DNA of 27,407 nucleotides, taken from contig CACNCW010000006.1 of assembly GCA_902619055.1 (NCBI GenBank), positions 1-27,407 on the forward strand. Reading direction: 5' to 3'. The position numbers were made by a program, and so were the translations under genes. A model generated the notes under the pieces. It was not told the DNA's origin, ran no database searches, and saw only the letters and a program-made list of their open reading frames with translations. Of this stretch, positions 1 through 9,832 are shown piece by piece. The stretch's first letter is position 1. Each line of letters opens with the position of its first letter. This stretch comes from an uncultured Alphaproteobacteria bacterium (lineage in GTDB: Bacteria > Pseudomonadota > Alphaproteobacteria > HIMB59 > GCA-002718135).

Positions 1-565
1 AAATATAAAAAATTCCAGCAATTCCAATTGCATATCCAAAATCTCCAACTCTGTTTACAACAAATGCTTTTATAGCAGCTTTATTTGCTGAATCTTTATG
101 GTGCCAAAAACCAATTAATAAATATGAGGCTAGCCCAACACCTTCCCAACCAAAGAACATTTGCAACAAGTTATTACTTGATACAAGAACAAGCATAAAA
201 AAAGTAAATAAGCTTAGATAACCCATAAATCTTATTTTTGATGGATCTTCTTCCATATAGCCTATTGAATATAAATGAACACAAGCAGAAACAGTTGTAA
301 CCACAATGAACATCACAGCAGTTAAAGTGTCTAATCTAATTGACCAATCAACAATAAAGTTTCCAGAAGTGATCCAGTTAAGAATAAAAATTATTTCAGT
401 TTCCTTATTATTAATAAACTGAATGAATATTATCCAAGAAAATAAAGTACAAAGAAAAAGTATTGAAGTTGTTGATATTTGATAAACCTTATAGTTAAAC
501 TGTTTACCGAGTAAAAAACAAAAAAGAAAACCAAGTAGAGGTAAAAATATAATTGAGGTTGCCAT
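1..565 (-). CDS. nuoL: NADH-quinone oxidoreductase subunit L, N-terminal part (cut by window edge)
   Basis: This is the first 188 residues of the large antiporter-like membrane subunit of respiratory complex I, which takes part in proton pumping at the far end of the membrane arm. Reading the minus strand from the ATG at 565 gives MATSIIFLPLLGFLFCFLLG, then the family blocks DWSIRLDTLTAVMFIVVTT, HLYSIGYM and GWEGVGLASYLLIGFW followed by HHKDSANKAA, all typical of NuoL. Hydrophobic segments alternate with short loops, as expected for multiple membrane helices. The start lies three bases after the nuoK stop, so it is the next gene of the nuo operon. The gene runs off the left edge; nuoM and nuoN are expected beyond it but are not visible. 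Confidence 0.95.
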   Translation of the reverse strand, partial: MATSIIFLPLLGFLFCFLLGKQFNYKVYQISTTSILFLCTLFSWIIFIQFINNKETEIIFILNWITSGNFIVDWSIRLDTLTAVMFIVVTTVSACVHLYSIGYMEEDPSKIRFMGYLSLFTFFMLVLVSSNNLLQMFFGWEGVGLASYLLIGFWHHKDSANKAAIKAFVVNRVGDFGYAIGIAGIFYI

Positions 566-568
566 CTA

Positions 569-874
569 CTATCCCTTAAGCTGATTAATTTTATTTACTT
601 CTATTGATCCTAAATTTCTAAAAAATACTACAAGTATGGCGAGTCCAATTGCTGCTTCCGCGGCTGCAACAGTAAGTGTAAGCATTGCGAAGATCTGCCC
701 TGAAATATCATTAATATACGCTGAGAAAGCAATAAAATTAATATTTACCGACAATAAGATGAGTTCTATAGACATTAAAATTATAATTAAATTTTTCTTA
801 TTTAAAAATATTCCTAAAACACCTAAGGTAAAAATAATTGCGCCAAGAAAAAGATAGTGTTCAAGAGTAATCAT
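569..874 (-). CDS. nuoK: NADH-quinone oxidoreductase subunit K
   Basis: Small antiporter-like membrane subunit of complex I (101 aa, the usual length). Three hydrophobic helices are evident. The two conserved membrane glutamates that matter for proton transfer in the family are present: Glu37 in [10 protein letters not shown] and Glu73 in [12 protein letters not shown]. It starts three bases downstream of the nuoJ stop and ends three bases before nuoL, so it is co-transcribed with them. The opposite-strand frame at 636-857 is only its shadow. Confidence 0.97.
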   Translation of the reverse strand: MITLEHYLFLGAIIFTLGVLGIFLNKKNLIIILMSIELILLSVNINFIAFSAYINDISGQIFAMLTLTVAAAEAAIGLAILVVFFRNLGSIEVNKINQLKG

Positions 875-877
875 TAA

Positions 878-1489
878 TTAAATTCCTTCACCTATGTTTA
901 CTTTTTTCTTTTCTATAGCTGTTGATGCATCAACTGTATTTTGAGAATCTATATTTTGCCTTTTAACACCACCTTTATCTCTTAATGTAAGTGTAATAGA
1001 GCCAATCATTGCGACTAATAAAATTATCCCACATATTTGAAATAAATAAAAATATTCAGTGTAGAGTATTTGCCCAATCATTTTTGTATTTTCCACTTCA
1101 TTAACTATAGGTTGTAGTGGTGTTTGATTGTTATAAATATTAGACGATATATCTGTTAAAAAAAGTATTCCAAGTTCAATTACTAGAACTATACCTAATA
1201 ATGCTCCAAAAGGTAAATATTGCAAAAAACCCTCTCTCAACTTTACAAAATTTATATCAAGCATCATTACAACAAAGAGAAAAAGGACGGCAACAGCTCC
1301 AACATATACAACGACAAGAATCATTGCCAAAAATTCAGCACCTAATAAAACAAAGAGTCCTGATGCGTTAACAAAGCTTAAAATTAAGAACAAAACTGAA
1401 TGAACTGGATTTTTTGCACTTATTACCATTAGAGCAGAAAGAACTGCAACAGATGAAAAAAGATAAAATGTTAATGAATAAAGAATCAT
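878..1489 (-). CDS. nuoJ: NADH-quinone oxidoreductase subunit J
   Basis: Membrane subunit of complex I (203 aa) that lies next to NuoK in the membrane arm. The N-terminal half carries the family pattern of hydrophobic helices with NPVHSVLFLILSFVNASGLF and GAEFLAMILVVVYVGAVAVL followed by FLFVVMMLD. About 35 residues after the last helix are hydrophilic and lysine-rich (…EKKKVNIGEGI), a variable tail in this family. The start is two bases after the nuoI stop; the stop is three bases before nuoK. Confidence 0.96.
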   Translation of the reverse strand: MILYSLTFYLFSSVAVLSALMVISAKNPVHSVLFLILSFVNASGLFVLLGAEFLAMILVVVYVGAVAVLFLFVVMMLDINFVKLREGFLQYLPFGALLGIVLVIELGILFLTDISSNIYNNQTPLQPIVNEVENTKMIGQILYTEYFYLFQICGIILLVAMIGSITLTLRDKGGVKRQNIDSQNTVDASTAIEKKKVNIGEGI

Positions 1490-1491
1490 TC

Positions 1492-1971
1492 TTATCTATA
1501 TTTTCTATCGAGATGAATATTTTGAGCAATTTCTTGCTCCCATCTATCTCCATTTTCTAAAAGTTTATCTTTATTATAAATTAATTCTTCTCTTGTTTCA
1601 GTGGCAAATTCAAAATTTGGTCCTTCTACTATCGCATCAACTGGGCAAGATTCTTGACATAAACCACAGTAAATACATTTAGTCATATCTATATCATATC
1701 TTGTTGTTCTTCTGCTTCCATCCTCTCTTGGCTCTGCTTCAATTGTAATTGCCTGAGCAGGACATACTGCTTCACAAAGTTTACATGCGATACATCTCTC
1801 TTCCCCACTTGGATATCTTCTCAAAGCATGCTCGCCTCTAAAACGTGGGCTTAATGGACCTTTTTCGTGAGGATAATTTATTGTAACTTTAGATTTAAAT
1901 ATGTATTTGAAAGTTAAAAATAGCCCTTGGAATAATTCAAATAAAGTAAAAGATTTAATTAATTTATACAT
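1492..1971 (-). CDS. nuoI: NADH-quinone oxidoreductase subunit I (two 4Fe-4S clusters)
   Basis: Ferredoxin-like subunit of the complex I peripheral arm carrying clusters N6a and N6b, which pass electrons towards NuoB and quinone. Both CxxCxxCxxxCP motifs are intact: [12 protein letters not shown] (Cys60, 63, 66, 70) and [12 protein letters not shown] (Cys99, 102, 105, 109). The family block [20 protein letters not shown] is present. I chose the ATG at 1971 (MYKLIKSF, 159 aa), which overlaps the nuoH stop as TAATATG and matches the usual alphaproteobacterial N-terminus. An upstream ATG at 1992 would add MTCCQIN inside nuoH and looks spurious. Confidence 0.96.
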   Translation of the reverse strand: MYKLIKSFTLFELFQGLFLTFKYIFKSKVTINYPHEKGPLSPRFRGEHALRRYPSGEERCIACKLCEAVCPAQAITIEAEPREDGSRRTTRYDIDMTKCIYCGLCQESCPVDAIVEGPNFEFATETREELIYNKDKLLENGDRWEQEIAQNIHLDRKYR

Positions 1972-1972
1972 A

Positions 1973-2974
1973 TTAATTTGGCAGCATGTCAAAATATACT
2001 AAAAAACCAGAAGTTGCCACAACCCAAAACAAAGAAAACGGTAGAAAAACTTTCCATCCAAGTCTCATTAACTGATCATATCTATATCTTGGGAAAGTTC
2101 CTCTAACCCAAATAAATAAAAATAATATAAATATTACTTTCACAGTAAACCAGATTACTCCAGGAACAACATTTAATGGGTATACATCAAATGGAGGAAG
2201 CCATCCGCCTAAAAAAAGAATGACAGTCATAGAAGACATTAAAATCATACTAGCGTATTCACCTAAAAAAAATAATACAAATGAAGCAGATGAATATTCA
2301 GTAAAAAATCCTGCAACAAGTGTTGATTCATCTTCAGGAAGATCAAAAGGTAATCTATTTGTTTCAGCTAACGCAGATATAAAAAAAATAATGAACATAG
2401 GTAATAATGGAATTGCAAACCATACAGTCTGCTGAGCTAAAACTATCTTTGATAAATTTAAAGAACCTACACATAATAATACTGTAATTATTACAAATCC
2501 AATAGATACTTCATATGAAACCATTTGAGCAGCTGATCTTAATGCTCCTAGAAAAGGATATTGAGAGTTACTAGCCCATCCAGCCATTATTATTCCGTAT
2601 ACTCCAAGAGATGATACTGCAAACAGATACATGATACCTACGTTAATATCAGAGACTACCCATCCTGGAGCAAAAGGTATTACTGCCCAACCTGCTAAGC
2701 TAAGTACCATTGTTATTATGGGTGCTAAAATAAAAACAATTTTATTTGATCCACTAGGTATAATATTTTCTTTAGTAATAAGTTTTAATGCATCAGCAAA
2801 GCTTTGTAATATACCAAAAGGCCCTACTATATTTGGACCTCTTCTTAATTGAATTAATGCTAAAACTTTTCTTTCAGCATAAACTAAAAAAGCTACAGAT
2901 ATTAAAACTGGCACAACAACAGCAAGTATTTGGGCAATGATTATTAACCCTGTAATTAATATATCATAAGTCAT
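1973..2974 (-). CDS. nuoH: NADH-quinone oxidoreductase subunit H
   Basis: Membrane subunit of complex I (333 aa, about eight helices) that joins the peripheral and membrane arms and forms part of the quinone chamber. Recognisable blocks are [22 protein letters not shown] (here [20 protein letters not shown]), the acidic quinone-loop motif [20 protein letters not shown], and the C-terminal [17 protein letters not shown]. It begins seven bases after the nuoG stop. Nothing is missing compared with the family. Confidence 0.97.
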   Translation of the reverse strand: MTYDILITGLIIIAQILAVVVPVLISVAFLVYAERKVLALIQLRRGPNIVGPFGILQSFADALKLITKENIIPSGSNKIVFILAPIITMVLSLAGWAVIPFAPGWVVSDINVGIMYLFAVSSLGVYGIIMAGWASNSQYPFLGALRSAAQMVSYEVSIGFVIITVLLCVGSLNLSKIVLAQQTVWFAIPLLPMFIIFFISALAETNRLPFDLPEDESTLVAGFFTEYSSASFVLFFLGEYASMILMSSMTVILFLGGWLPPFDVYPLNVVPGVIWFTVKVIFILFLFIWVRGTFPRYRYDQLMRLGWKVFLPFSLFWVVATSGFLVYFDMLPN

Positions 2975-2981
2975 CTAATTA

Positions 2982-5021
2982 TTATGCAGCCTTATTTAAA
3001 ATATCTTTAGTACATTTTGCCATTGTTTCAGAAGATCTAGAAATAGAATCATTCATATAAAAATTTTCAATGTTATATTTAATTTTAATATTCTCAATTT
3101 TATTATTTTTAGCAAAAGTTATTTCGCCAATAGAATTAACTTGATTTAAGAGAGCAAATTGACCATAGGTACTGGTAAGCTCATTTCGAAGTTCCCCAAG
3201 ATTATTAAAATTTAAATTCTTTTCAAATAAGTCACTCAAAACTCTAAAAATTTTCCACTCCTCTTTTGCTTCACCTAATGGATTATGACACTTAGTTGTT
3301 TGAATCACTCTACCTTCAATATTCATATAAGTAGAACTTTTCTCAGTATATGCAGGTGTTGGTAAAATTATATCAGCTATAGATGCTGAAACATCTCCAT
3401 GATGACCAAGATAAACAACAAAAGCATTTTCAAATGTTGAAAAATTTATCTCATCTAATCCCATTAAGAAAACAACAGGCTTTGTTTTATCAATATGTTT
3501 TTTTAATTGTTTATTGTAATCATTATCAAATTTTTTATTATAAAATTTCAAATCTAATGCTCCTACTCTAGAAATATCTTGATTAAGAATATTTAATGGA
3601 TTTGTATTTTTATTTTTTTGAATTTTTTTCGCAATTAATCCTGAAGTTTCTAATATTTTTTTTCCATGATCATTATTTATTGCTGAAGTACCTAATATTA
3701 TAAGTGGGTTTTTTGCAGATTTTAAAACTTTATTGAATTCAGATTTATTATTAGATAATTTATTAAGGTAATCTAAAGAATCAGATAAATGATTATAATC
3801 GTAGGTAAGATCTAATTTAGGACCTATAAGACCAATTTTGCAGTTATTTTCAATATATGCCTTTCTAATTCTAGCGTTTAGTACCGCCGCTTCCCATCTA
3901 GGGTTGGATCCGATTAAAAGAATAGCATCAGCCTTTTCAATTTCTTGAATTGTTGAATTAAATTTATAACTTGAAGATAAATTATCGATAATTTGTGTAT
4001 TATCAAATCTGCAATCATAGTTTTTTGATTTTAGTGAATTACTAAATTTTTTTGCGGAATATAAAGTTTCAATGTCAGTAAACTTACCAGATAGGAATAC
4101 AGTATTTTCTTTACCTCTTTTTGTAATTTCTTTTTTTATTAATTCAAATGCATTATCCCATGAAGATTTTTGGAGTTTTTTATTAGATTTAGAATATACA
4201 TTATCCAATCTTTGACTTGAGAGTCCATCAACTGCAAATCTAGATTTATCACTTATCCATTCTTCATTGGTTTCTTCATTTATTCTAGGAAGAGCTCTTA
4301 AAACTTTTTTTCCTCTTGTATCAATCCTTATACTTGAGCCTATACCATCGAACACATCAAATGTTTCTGTCTTGGTTAGCTCCCATGGTCTAGATTTAAA
4401 CGCATATGGTTTACTTGTTAATGCACCTACGGGGCATAAATCAATTACATTTCCAGATAATTCTGACTCAATAGTTTTTTCTAAGTACGTCGTGATCTCA
4501 GCATTTTCACCTCTGCCAAGTAATCCTATATCATCAACACCCGCAACTTCTGTAGAAAATCTTACACATCTTGTACAATGTATACATCTTGTCATAATTG
4601 TTTTAACAAGTGGTCCCATATTTTTATTTTGAACTGCTCTTTTATTTTCTTCATATCTAGTTTTATCAAAACCATAATACATCGCTTGATCTTGAAGATC
4701 ACATTCTCCTCCTTGATCACAAATAGGGCAATCCAATGGATGATTAATTAAAAGAAACTCCATTACACCTTTTCGAGCTTTTTTAACTGTTTCTGTTTTT
4801 GTTTTTATAACCATTCCATCTGTAGCTGGCATGGCACATGATGCAATAGGTTTTGGAGCCTTTTCCATTTCTACTAAACACATTCTGCAGTTTCCTGCTA
4901 TTGAGAGTTTTTCATGATAACAAAATCTTGGAATTTCAGTTCCTGCTTGTTCACAAGCTTGCATTACAGTCATGCCGTTTTCAAATTCGTATTCTTTATT
5001 ATCAATTGTTATCTTTGGCAC
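2982..5021 (-). CDS. nuoG: NADH-quinone oxidoreductase subunit G
   Basis: Large iron-sulfur subunit of the complex I peripheral arm (679 aa). The N-terminal 2Fe-2S ligands (Cys34, 45, 48, 62), the His/Cys cluster ligands (His94, Cys98, 101, 107, in HPLDCPICDQGGECDLQDQA) and the third set (Cys146, 149, 152 and Cys196) are all present. The extra N7-type motif of E. coli NuoG is not seen, so the subunit is of the mitochondrial or alphaproteobacterial type. The C-terminal two thirds is a degenerate molybdopterin-oxidoreductase fold and is lysine/asparagine-rich. The start codon is GTG at 5021, overlapping the nuoF stop by one base (TAGTG). Confidence 0.96.
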   Translation of the reverse strand: MPKITIDNKEYEFENGMTVMQACEQAGTEIPRFCYHEKLSIAGNCRMCLVEMEKAPKPIASCAMPATDGMVIKTKTETVKKARKGVMEFLLINHPLDCPICDQGGECDLQDQAMYYGFDKTRYEENKRAVQNKNMGPLVKTIMTRCIHCTRCVRFSTEVAGVDDIGLLGRGENAEITTYLEKTIESELSGNVIDLCPVGALTSKPYAFKSRPWELTKTETFDVFDGIGSSIRIDTRGKKVLRALPRINEETNEEWISDKSRFAVDGLSSQRLDNVYSKSNKKLQKSSWDNAFELIKKEITKRGKENTVFLSGKFTDIETLYSAKKFSNSLKSKNYDCRFDNTQIIDNLSSSYKFNSTIQEIEKADAILLIGSNPRWEAAVLNARIRKAYIENNCKIGLIGPKLDLTYDYNHLSDSLDYLNKLSNNKSEFNKVLKSAKNPLIILGTSAINNDHGKKILETSGLIAKKIQKNKNTNPLNILNQDISRVGALDLKFYNKKFDNDYNKQLKKHIDKTKPVVFLMGLDEINFSTFENAFVVYLGHHGDVSASIADIILPTPAYTEKSSTYMNIEGRVIQTTKCHNPLGEAKEEWKIFRVLSDLFEKNLNFNNLGELRNELTSTYGQFALLNQVNSIGEITFAKNNKIENIKIKYNIENFYMNDSISRSSETMAKCTKDILNKAA

Positions 5022-6295
5022 TAGGCTACTCTTCTATTTCTTTCTTTAATTCTTTTTTCAATTTCAGGTCTAAAGTGTCTAAACAAACCTTGAATAGGCC
5101 AAGCAGCAGCATCACCTAAGGCACAAATAGTATGACCTTCAATTTGCTTAGTCACATCTAAAATTTTATCAATATCTTGATGTTCAACATTTCCATGAAC
5201 CATTTTTTCCATCATTCTGTACATCCATCCAGTACCTTCTCTGCAAGGTGTACATTGACCGCAGCTTTCATGTTTATAAAAATGTGATAATCTAGCTATT
5301 GCTTCAACAATATCTGTTGATTTATTCATTACAATAACAGCAGCAGTTCCTAATCCACTTTGAACTTCTTTTAGGCTATCAAAATCCATTTTAACTGTAT
5401 CGCAAATAGACTTAGGTAATAAAGGCACACTTGCACCTCCAGGAATTACAGCTAATAAATTTTCCCAACCACCAATTACACCACCTGCATGTTTTTCAAT
5501 CAGTTCTTTTAATGGTATCCCCATTTCTTCTTCTACATTGCATGGATTATTAACGTGTCCTGAAATACTAAAAATTTTTGTACCTGTATTGTTGGCACTT
5601 CCTAAATCAGCGAACCATTTTGAACCACGTCTTAAAATAGTTGGTGAAACGGCAACTGTTTCAACATTTGTAACTGTTGTTGGACATCCATATAAACCTG
5701 CGCCAGCGGGAAACGGAGGTTTTAATCGAGGTTGGCCTTTTTTACCCTCTAAACTTTCAAGTAAAGCAGTTTCTTCACCACAAATATATGCTCCTGCTCC
5801 TCTGTGAAGATAAATATCAAAATCCCATCCTGTACCACATGCATTTTTACCAATTAAATTATTTGCGTAGGCTTCATCTATTGCTTTTTGTAAATTAGAA
5901 GATTCAGAATAATATTCACCCCTTATATAAATATAACAAGTATGTGCATGCATAGCAAAGGCCGCAACTAAACAACCTTCTAAAAGAAGGTGTGGGTCGT
6001 TTCTCATAATCTCTCGATCTTTACATGTGCCTGGCTCTGACTCATCTGCATTAACAACTAGGTAATGATCTTTTCCAGAGTCTTTTGGCATAAATGACCA
6101 CTTAAGTCCCGCAGGGAAACCTGCTCCTCCCCTTCCTCTTAATTGACTTTTTTTAATTTCCTCAACAATTTTTTCGCTACCCATTTTAATAAGTTCTTTA
6201 GTATTTGACCAAATACCTCTTTTTTTGGCACCTTCTAATTTCCAGTCTTCAAAACCGTATAAATTTTTAAAAATTTTATCTTTTTCCTTAAGCAT
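5021..6295 (-). CDS. nuoF: NADH-quinone oxidoreductase subunit F (NADH/FMN-binding)
   Basis: Subunit of complex I that oxidises NADH and holds FMN and cluster N3. The nucleotide/FMN glycine-rich block [14 protein letters not shown] is near residues 53-66, followed by [13 protein letters not shown]. The 4Fe-4S ligands are SCGQCTPC (Cys345, 348, 351) plus Cys391 in HTICALGD. I chose the ATG at 6295 (MLKEKDKIF, 424 aa), overlapping the end of nuoE by eight bases. An in-frame ATG at 6331 would add 12 residues lying inside nuoE and without family likeness. Confidence 0.96.
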   Translation of the reverse strand: MLKEKDKIFKNLYGFEDWKLEGAKKRGIWSNTKELIKMGSEKIVEEIKKSQLRGRGGAGFPAGLKWSFMPKDSGKDHYLVVNADESEPGTCKDREIMRNDPHLLLEGCLVAAFAMHAHTCYIYIRGEYYSESSNLQKAIDEAYANNLIGKNACGTGWDFDIYLHRGAGAYICGEETALLESLEGKKGQPRLKPPFPAGAGLYGCPTTVTNVETVAVSPTILRRGSKWFADLGSANNTGTKIFSISGHVNNPCNVEEEMGIPLKELIEKHAGGVIGGWENLLAVIPGGASVPLLPKSICDTVKMDFDSLKEVQSGLGTAAVIVMNKSTDIVEAIARLSHFYKHESCGQCTPCREGTGWMYRMMEKMVHGNVEHQDIDKILDVTKQIEGHTICALGDAAAWPIQGLFRHFRPEIEKRIKERNRRVA

Positions 6296-6887
6296 CAAAT
6301 TTTCTTTCAGGTTGTGATGATTTTCTACCAATTTGTGAACCTACTTTTATTGATTTATTATCTTTTAAATCTTGAAGTATTTTTTTAAAACTCTCTTCAT
6401 CTAAATCTTCATAATAATCATCATTGATCTGGACCATAGGAGCATTACAACATGCACCTAAGCATTCAACTTCAACAACTGTAAATATTTCATCATCACT
6501 TGTCTCACCAATATTAGTTTCGCAAACTTCTTGTGCAACTTTAGACAGTTTATCACTCCCTCTTAACCAACAAGGTGTCGTTCTACAAATTTGGACAAAA
6601 TTTTTACCAATAGGTTCTAAATTAAACATCGAATAAAAAGTGGCGACTTCCAACACTCTTATATAAGACATACTTAGAGTTTCAGCTACTTTTTCCATTG
6701 AGTTTTTACTTAGCCATCCATTATTTTGTCTTTGTGCTAAATCAAGTAAAGGAATAACTGCGCTTTGAATACGTTTTGATGGATATTTTTTTATTATTTC
6801 AGAGATTTTTTTAAAATTTTCTGATGACCATTCAAAATTATCATTAATTTTTTTATATACTTTATTATTTGTACCAGGATGATGCAT
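6288..6887 (-). CDS. nuoE: NADH-quinone oxidoreductase subunit E (2Fe-2S)
   Basis: Thioredoxin-fold 2Fe-2S subunit (cluster N1a) that works with NuoF (199 aa). The four ligands are in [10 protein letters not shown] (Cys101, Cys106) and [10 protein letters not shown] (Cys142, Cys146). The helical N-terminal domain contains the family block [18 protein letters not shown]. The ATG overlaps the nuoD stop (TAATG). The C-terminus ends with a short basic tail ([12 protein letters not shown]). Confidence 0.96.
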   Translation of the reverse strand: MHHPGTNNKVYKKINDNFEWSSENFKKISEIIKKYPSKRIQSAVIPLLDLAQRQNNGWLSKNSMEKVAETLSMSYIRVLEVATFYSMFNLEPIGKNFVQICRTTPCWLRGSDKLSKVAQEVCETNIGETSDDEIFTVVEVECLGACCNAPMVQINDDYYEDLDEESFKKILQDLKDNKSIKVGSQIGRKSSQPERKFDA

Positions 6888-8065
6888 TATCTATCTATCT
6901 CTCCAAAAACAATATCTAAGCTACCTAGTATAGCAGCTATGTCAGCCATTAAGTGGCCCTTAGATAAATGATCCAATGTTTGAAGGTGTGCAAAACCTGG
7001 TGCTCTTATTTTACATCTATATGGTTTACTAGATCCATCAGAAACAAGGTAAACGCCAAATTCACCCTTGGGAGCTTCTACTGCACTATAAACTTGACCA
7101 GCGGGAACACGGTAACCTTCAGTGAAAAGTTTAAAATGATGAATTAAAGCTTCCATTGATTTTTTCATTTGATTTCTTTTAGGAGGTGTAATTTTATTAT
7201 CCTCAATTGATATTGGACCTGGTTTGATTTTATTTAAACATTGGTTAATAATACTAATGCTTTGTCTCATTTCCTCTATGCGAACCAAATATCGATCAAA
7301 ACAATCACCCTTTTTTCCAACAGGAACTTGAAAATCAACTTGATCATATGCGTCATAAGGTTGAGATCTTCTTAAATCCCATGCTACACCTGCACTTCTT
7401 AATACAGGACCCGAACACCCCCATTCAATTGCTTCTGACTTTGAAATTATTCCTATATCAACTGATCTTTGCCTTAAAATTCTGTTATTGGTAAGCAAGC
7501 TTTCAAGATCATCAATAAATTTTGGAAGTGTTTTAAAATGTTCAAATAATTTTTCTTCCATTCCTTCTGGCATATCCTGATGAACGCCGCCAGGTCTAAA
7601 ATAGGCTGCATGAAATCTTGCCCCAGATACTGCTTCATGAAACTCCAAAAGCTTTTCCCTTTCTTCAAAACACCATAAAAAAGGTGTCACTGCACCAATG
7701 TCAGCAGCATAGGCAGGTATATTTAATAAATGATTTAGTATTCTAGTAATTTCAGCAAAAATAACTCGAATATATTTAGCTCTTTCAGGAACATTGATAC
7801 CTAGTAGATTTTCAGTTGCCAATGCAAAAGCATGTTCTTGACACATTGGTGAAACGTAATCAAGTCTATCAAAATAAGGGACAGCCTGAAGATAAGTTTT
7901 ATATTCAATTAATTTTTCTGTCCCCCTATGTAACAATCCGATGTGTGGTTCTGCTCTTTGAACTACTTCACCTTCAAGTTCGACTACTAAACGTAAAACA
8001 CCATGCGCAGCCGGATGTTGAGGGCCAAAGTTAATTGTAGTTGTATTAAGCTCTACTTCTTTCAT
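6887..8065 (-). CDS. nuoD: NADH-quinone oxidoreductase subunit D
   Basis: The 49-kDa-type subunit that forms the quinone pocket of complex I together with NuoB (392 aa). Diagnostic blocks are [20 protein letters not shown] at the N-terminus, [20 protein letters not shown], the region [18 protein letters not shown], and the C-terminal DIVFGEIDR. nuoC and nuoD are separate genes, as in most alphaproteobacteria and unlike the E. coli nuoCD fusion. The start immediately follows the nuoC stop. Confidence 0.97.
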   Translation of the reverse strand: MKEVELNTTTINFGPQHPAAHGVLRLVVELEGEVVQRAEPHIGLLHRGTEKLIEYKTYLQAVPYFDRLDYVSPMCQEHAFALATENLLGINVPERAKYIRVIFAEITRILNHLLNIPAYAADIGAVTPFLWCFEEREKLLEFHEAVSGARFHAAYFRPGGVHQDMPEGMEEKLFEHFKTLPKFIDDLESLLTNNRILRQRSVDIGIISKSEAIEWGCSGPVLRSAGVAWDLRRSQPYDAYDQVDFQVPVGKKGDCFDRYLVRIEEMRQSISIINQCLNKIKPGPISIEDNKITPPKRNQMKKSMEALIHHFKLFTEGYRVPAGQVYSAVEAPKGEFGVYLVSDGSSKPYRCKIRAPGFAHLQTLDHLSKGHLMADIAAILGSLDIVFGEIDR

Positions 8066-8647
8066 TTATTTTTTACCACTAGATTTCTCATCACCAAAAA
8101 GTTTGTTTTCCATTCCTTCCCAAGGAGATTCACTATCGAAATTTCTAAATTCTTGAGTTAACTTTACAGGCTCATATATTACTTTTTTTTCAAGGTCATC
8201 GTAGCGAACTTCTGTATGTCCTGTTAAGGGAAAATCTTTGCGCAACGGATAACCTTCAAAATTGTAATCCGTCATTATCCTTCTTAAATCAGGATGGTTA
8301 ATAAATTCAATTCCAAATAAATCATAACATTCTCTTTCATACCAATCCGCAGATTTGTGAATATTTGTTATTGATTCTATGTTTTCATTTTCTTTAATAA
8401 AAGTTTTAAGAATAATTTTTTTATTTTTTGTTAAACTTTGCAAAATATAAATCAAATCAAATCTAAATTCTCTTGAAGGATAGTCTACAGCTGTAATATC
8501 TAATAATTGATTGAAATTAAGCTCAGTGTTATCTCTTAATTTGTTAAAAATTTTTATAATATTATTTTTTTCAAATTCTATTTCTAACAAATTCTTATTC
8601 TCTAAAACATTATTTATGCCATCTATTTTAGTAAGAAATTTAATCAT
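8066..8647 (-). CDS. nuoC: NADH-quinone oxidoreductase subunit C
   Basis: The 30-kDa-type subunit of the peripheral arm (193 aa). The family signature is in the C-terminal half: ADWYERECYDLFGIEFINHP, then LRRIMTDYNFEGYPLRKDFP. The N-terminal half is lysine/asparagine-rich and poorly conserved, as usual. It starts six bases after the nuoB stop and abuts nuoD without a gap. Confidence 0.96.
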   Translation of the reverse strand: MIKFLTKIDGINNVLENKNLLEIEFEKNNIIKIFNKLRDNTELNFNQLLDITAVDYPSREFRFDLIYILQSLTKNKKIILKTFIKENENIESITNIHKSADWYERECYDLFGIEFINHPDLRRIMTDYNFEGYPLRKDFPLTGHTEVRYDDLEKKVIYEPVKLTQEFRNFDSESPWEGMENKLFGDEKSSGKK

Positions 8648-8653
8648 ATAAAA

Positions 8654-9166
8654 TTATCTTTTAAATTTATTTTCTCTTCTAATTTTTTTCTGTAATTGCA
8701 ATATACCGTAAACTAATGCTTCTGCTGTTGGGGGGCATCCTGGTACGTAAACATCAACGGGAACTATCCTATCACACCCTCTAACTACAGAATAAGAGTA
8801 GTGATAATATCCACCACCATTTGCACATGAACCCATTGATATTACCCACCGAGGTTCAGGCATTTGATCATAAACTTTTCTTAAAGCCGGTGCCATTTTA
8901 TTTGTTAGCGTTCCAGCAACAATCATTACATCAGATTGTCTAGGACTACCTCTTGGTATAACTCCATAACGATCTAGATCATATCTTGCCATATAAGAAT
9001 GTATCATTTCTACTCCACAACATGCCAATCCGAATGTCATAGGCCATAAGGAACCAGTTCTAGCCCAGGTAAGAATTTTATCATAGCTAGCAACTAAGAA
9101 ACCCTTAGAGGATAATTCTGTATTTAGAGTATCATCAACAATTTTTTTTGCTTCATCTACTCCCAT
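8654..9166 (-). CDS. nuoB: NADH-quinone oxidoreductase subunit B (cluster N2)
   Basis: Subunit that carries cluster N2, the last electron donor to quinone. The four ligands are the adjacent cysteines in [10 protein letters not shown] (Cys49, Cys50), Cys114 in [13 protein letters not shown] and Cys144 in [12 protein letters not shown] (numbering for a 170-aa protein). I prefer the ATG at 9166 (MGVDEAKK), which overlaps the nuoA stop by ten bases. The in-frame ATG at 9187 would add MEKRCFR, encoded deeper inside nuoA, and is less likely. Confidence 0.96.
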   Translation of the reverse strand: MGVDEAKKIVDDTLNTELSSKGFLVASYDKILTWARTGSLWPMTFGLACCGVEMIHSYMARYDLDRYGVIPRGSPRQSDVMIVAGTLTNKMAPALRKVYDQMPEPRWVISMGSCANGGGYYHYSYSVVRGCDRIVPVDVYVPGCPPTAEALVYGILQLQKKIRRENKFKR

Positions 9167-9522
9167 TCTAAAGCACCTTTTTTCCATTCATAAATAAAAC
9201 CAATAGTTAAGACAGTCAGGAAAATCATCATTGACCAAAAACCAAACAATCCAATTTTACCAAGTGTTATTGCCCACGGAAATAAGAAGGCAACTTCTAA
9301 ATCAAAGATAATAAATAATATTGCTACTAAATAAAATCTCACATCAAATCTTCCACGAGCATCGTCAAAAGCCTCAAATCCACACTCATAAGCAGACAAT
9401 TTTTCTTGATCTGGCTGAGAGTCTCCAACTACAAAAGATAATAAAGTCATTCCAACAGCCAATGCCAAAGCTATGAAAATAAAAATTAATATTGGTAAAT
9501 ATTCAAATAGAAACTCTGACAC
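9157..9522 (-). CDS. nuoA: NADH-quinone oxidoreductase subunit A
   Basis: Small membrane subunit (121 aa, three helices) and first gene of the nuo operon. The conserved loop [20 protein letters not shown] and the following [20 protein letters not shown] are diagnostic; the C-terminus ends [11 protein letters not shown] as in alphaproteobacteria. The start is GTG at 9522; no ATG fits. No clear ribosome binding site precedes it (only GTGAGA). The 100 bases between it and tRNA-Asp hold a possible promoter (see 9540-9568) and a small 5-bp hairpin at about 9576-9590, to which I assign no role. Confidence 0.96.
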   Translation of the reverse strand: MSEFLFEYLPILIFIFIALALAVGMTLLSFVVGDSQPDQEKLSAYECGFEAFDDARGRFDVRFYLVAILFIIFDLEVAFLFPWAITLGKIGLFGFWSMMIFLTVLTIGFIYEWKKGALEWE

Positions 9523-9539
9523 TATAATCTCACAATTAA

Positions 9540-9568
9540 ATTAGTAATGTATTTAACGATTTATTCAA
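9540..9568 (-). promoter_or_regulatory. Candidate promoter of the nuo operon
   Basis: On the minus strand TTGAAT (9568-9563) and ACTAAT (9545-9540) are separated by 17 bases, a fair sigma-70-type pair (4 of 6 matches in each box). Transcription would start about ten bases before the nuoA GTG. In such AT-rich DNA chance matches are common, and read-through from the tRNA genes is an alternative. Confidence 0.3.
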
Positions 9569-9622
9569 CAATAACAACGTGTCTCGTTGCGACTTTAATA
9601 CACAAAAAAACACTGAGAAAAG

Positions 9623-9699
9623 TGGCGCGAGAGACGGGATTCGAACCCGCGGCCTCTGCCGTGACAGGGCAGCGTTCTAACCAGCTGAACTACTCCCGC
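9623..9699 (-). tRNA. tRNA-Asp (GUC)
   Basis: The minus strand folds into a 77-nt cloverleaf: acceptor GCGGGAG/CTCTCGC, D-arm TTCAGCTGGTTAGAA, anticodon loop with GTC, T-arm GCGGG-TTCGAAT-CCCGT, discriminator G and encoded CCA. It lies three bases after tRNA-Val and about 100 bases before nuoA. Just after the CCA a weak 4-bp hairpin (CACT/AGTG) followed by seven T on the minus strand (9604-9624) may end the transcript. Confidence 0.97.
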
Positions 9700-9702
9700 G
9701 CA

Positions 9703-9778
9703 TGGTGGGTGTTGAGAGACTTGAACTCCCGACCCTCTCGGTGTAAACGAGATGCTCTACCAACTGAGCTAAACACCC
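9703..9778 (-). tRNA. tRNA-Val (UAC)
   Basis: A 76-nt cloverleaf on the minus strand: acceptor GGGTGTT/AACACCC, D-arm GCTCAGTTGGTAGAGC, anticodon TAC in loop TTTACAC, T-arm GGGAG-TTCAAGT-CTCTC, discriminator A and encoded CCA. It is read together with tRNA-Asp, from which it is separated by three bases. Its 5' end lies only nine bases beyond the HU terminator hairpin. Confidence 0.97.
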
Positions 9779-9782
9779 AAAT

Positions 9783-9813
9783 AAAATCGGCTGTTAAATT
9801 TATTTAACAGCCG
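9783..9813 (-). terminator. Hairpin terminator after the HU gene
   Basis: An almost perfect inverted repeat (9788-9799 with 9802-9813, 12 bp, two-base loop) whose base is GC-rich (CGGCTG/CAGCCG). On the minus strand it is followed by ATTTTATTT, an interrupted U tract. It lies 19 bases after the HU stop. Read on the plus strand there is no U tract after it. It probably separates HU mRNA from the tRNA-Val/tRNA-Asp transcript, with leakage or processing possible. Confidence 0.75.
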
Positions 9814-9832
9814 GTGCAAGGAAAAAAGATAA

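Noticed and set aside
1972..1992. Upstream in-frame start for nuoI at 1992
   Set aside because: It would add seven residues coded within nuoH, and the ATG at 1971 fits the family N-terminus and operon overlap better.
4267..4632. A 121-codon open frame on the plus strand inside nuoG
   Set aside because: It is a shadow of the conserved iron-sulfur region of nuoG and shows no signs of an independent gene.
6296..6331. Upstream in-frame start for nuoF at 6331
   Set aside because: The twelve added residues lie in nuoE and are not like any NuoF N-terminus; the ATG at 6295 gives the normal length.
9547..9807. An 86-codon open frame on the plus strand (…RETGFEPAASA… LRDLNSRPSRCKRDALPTEL…)
   Set aside because: It is the antisense of the tRNA-Val/tRNA-Asp pair. 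This translated pattern is a well-known false protein arising from antisense tRNA genes.
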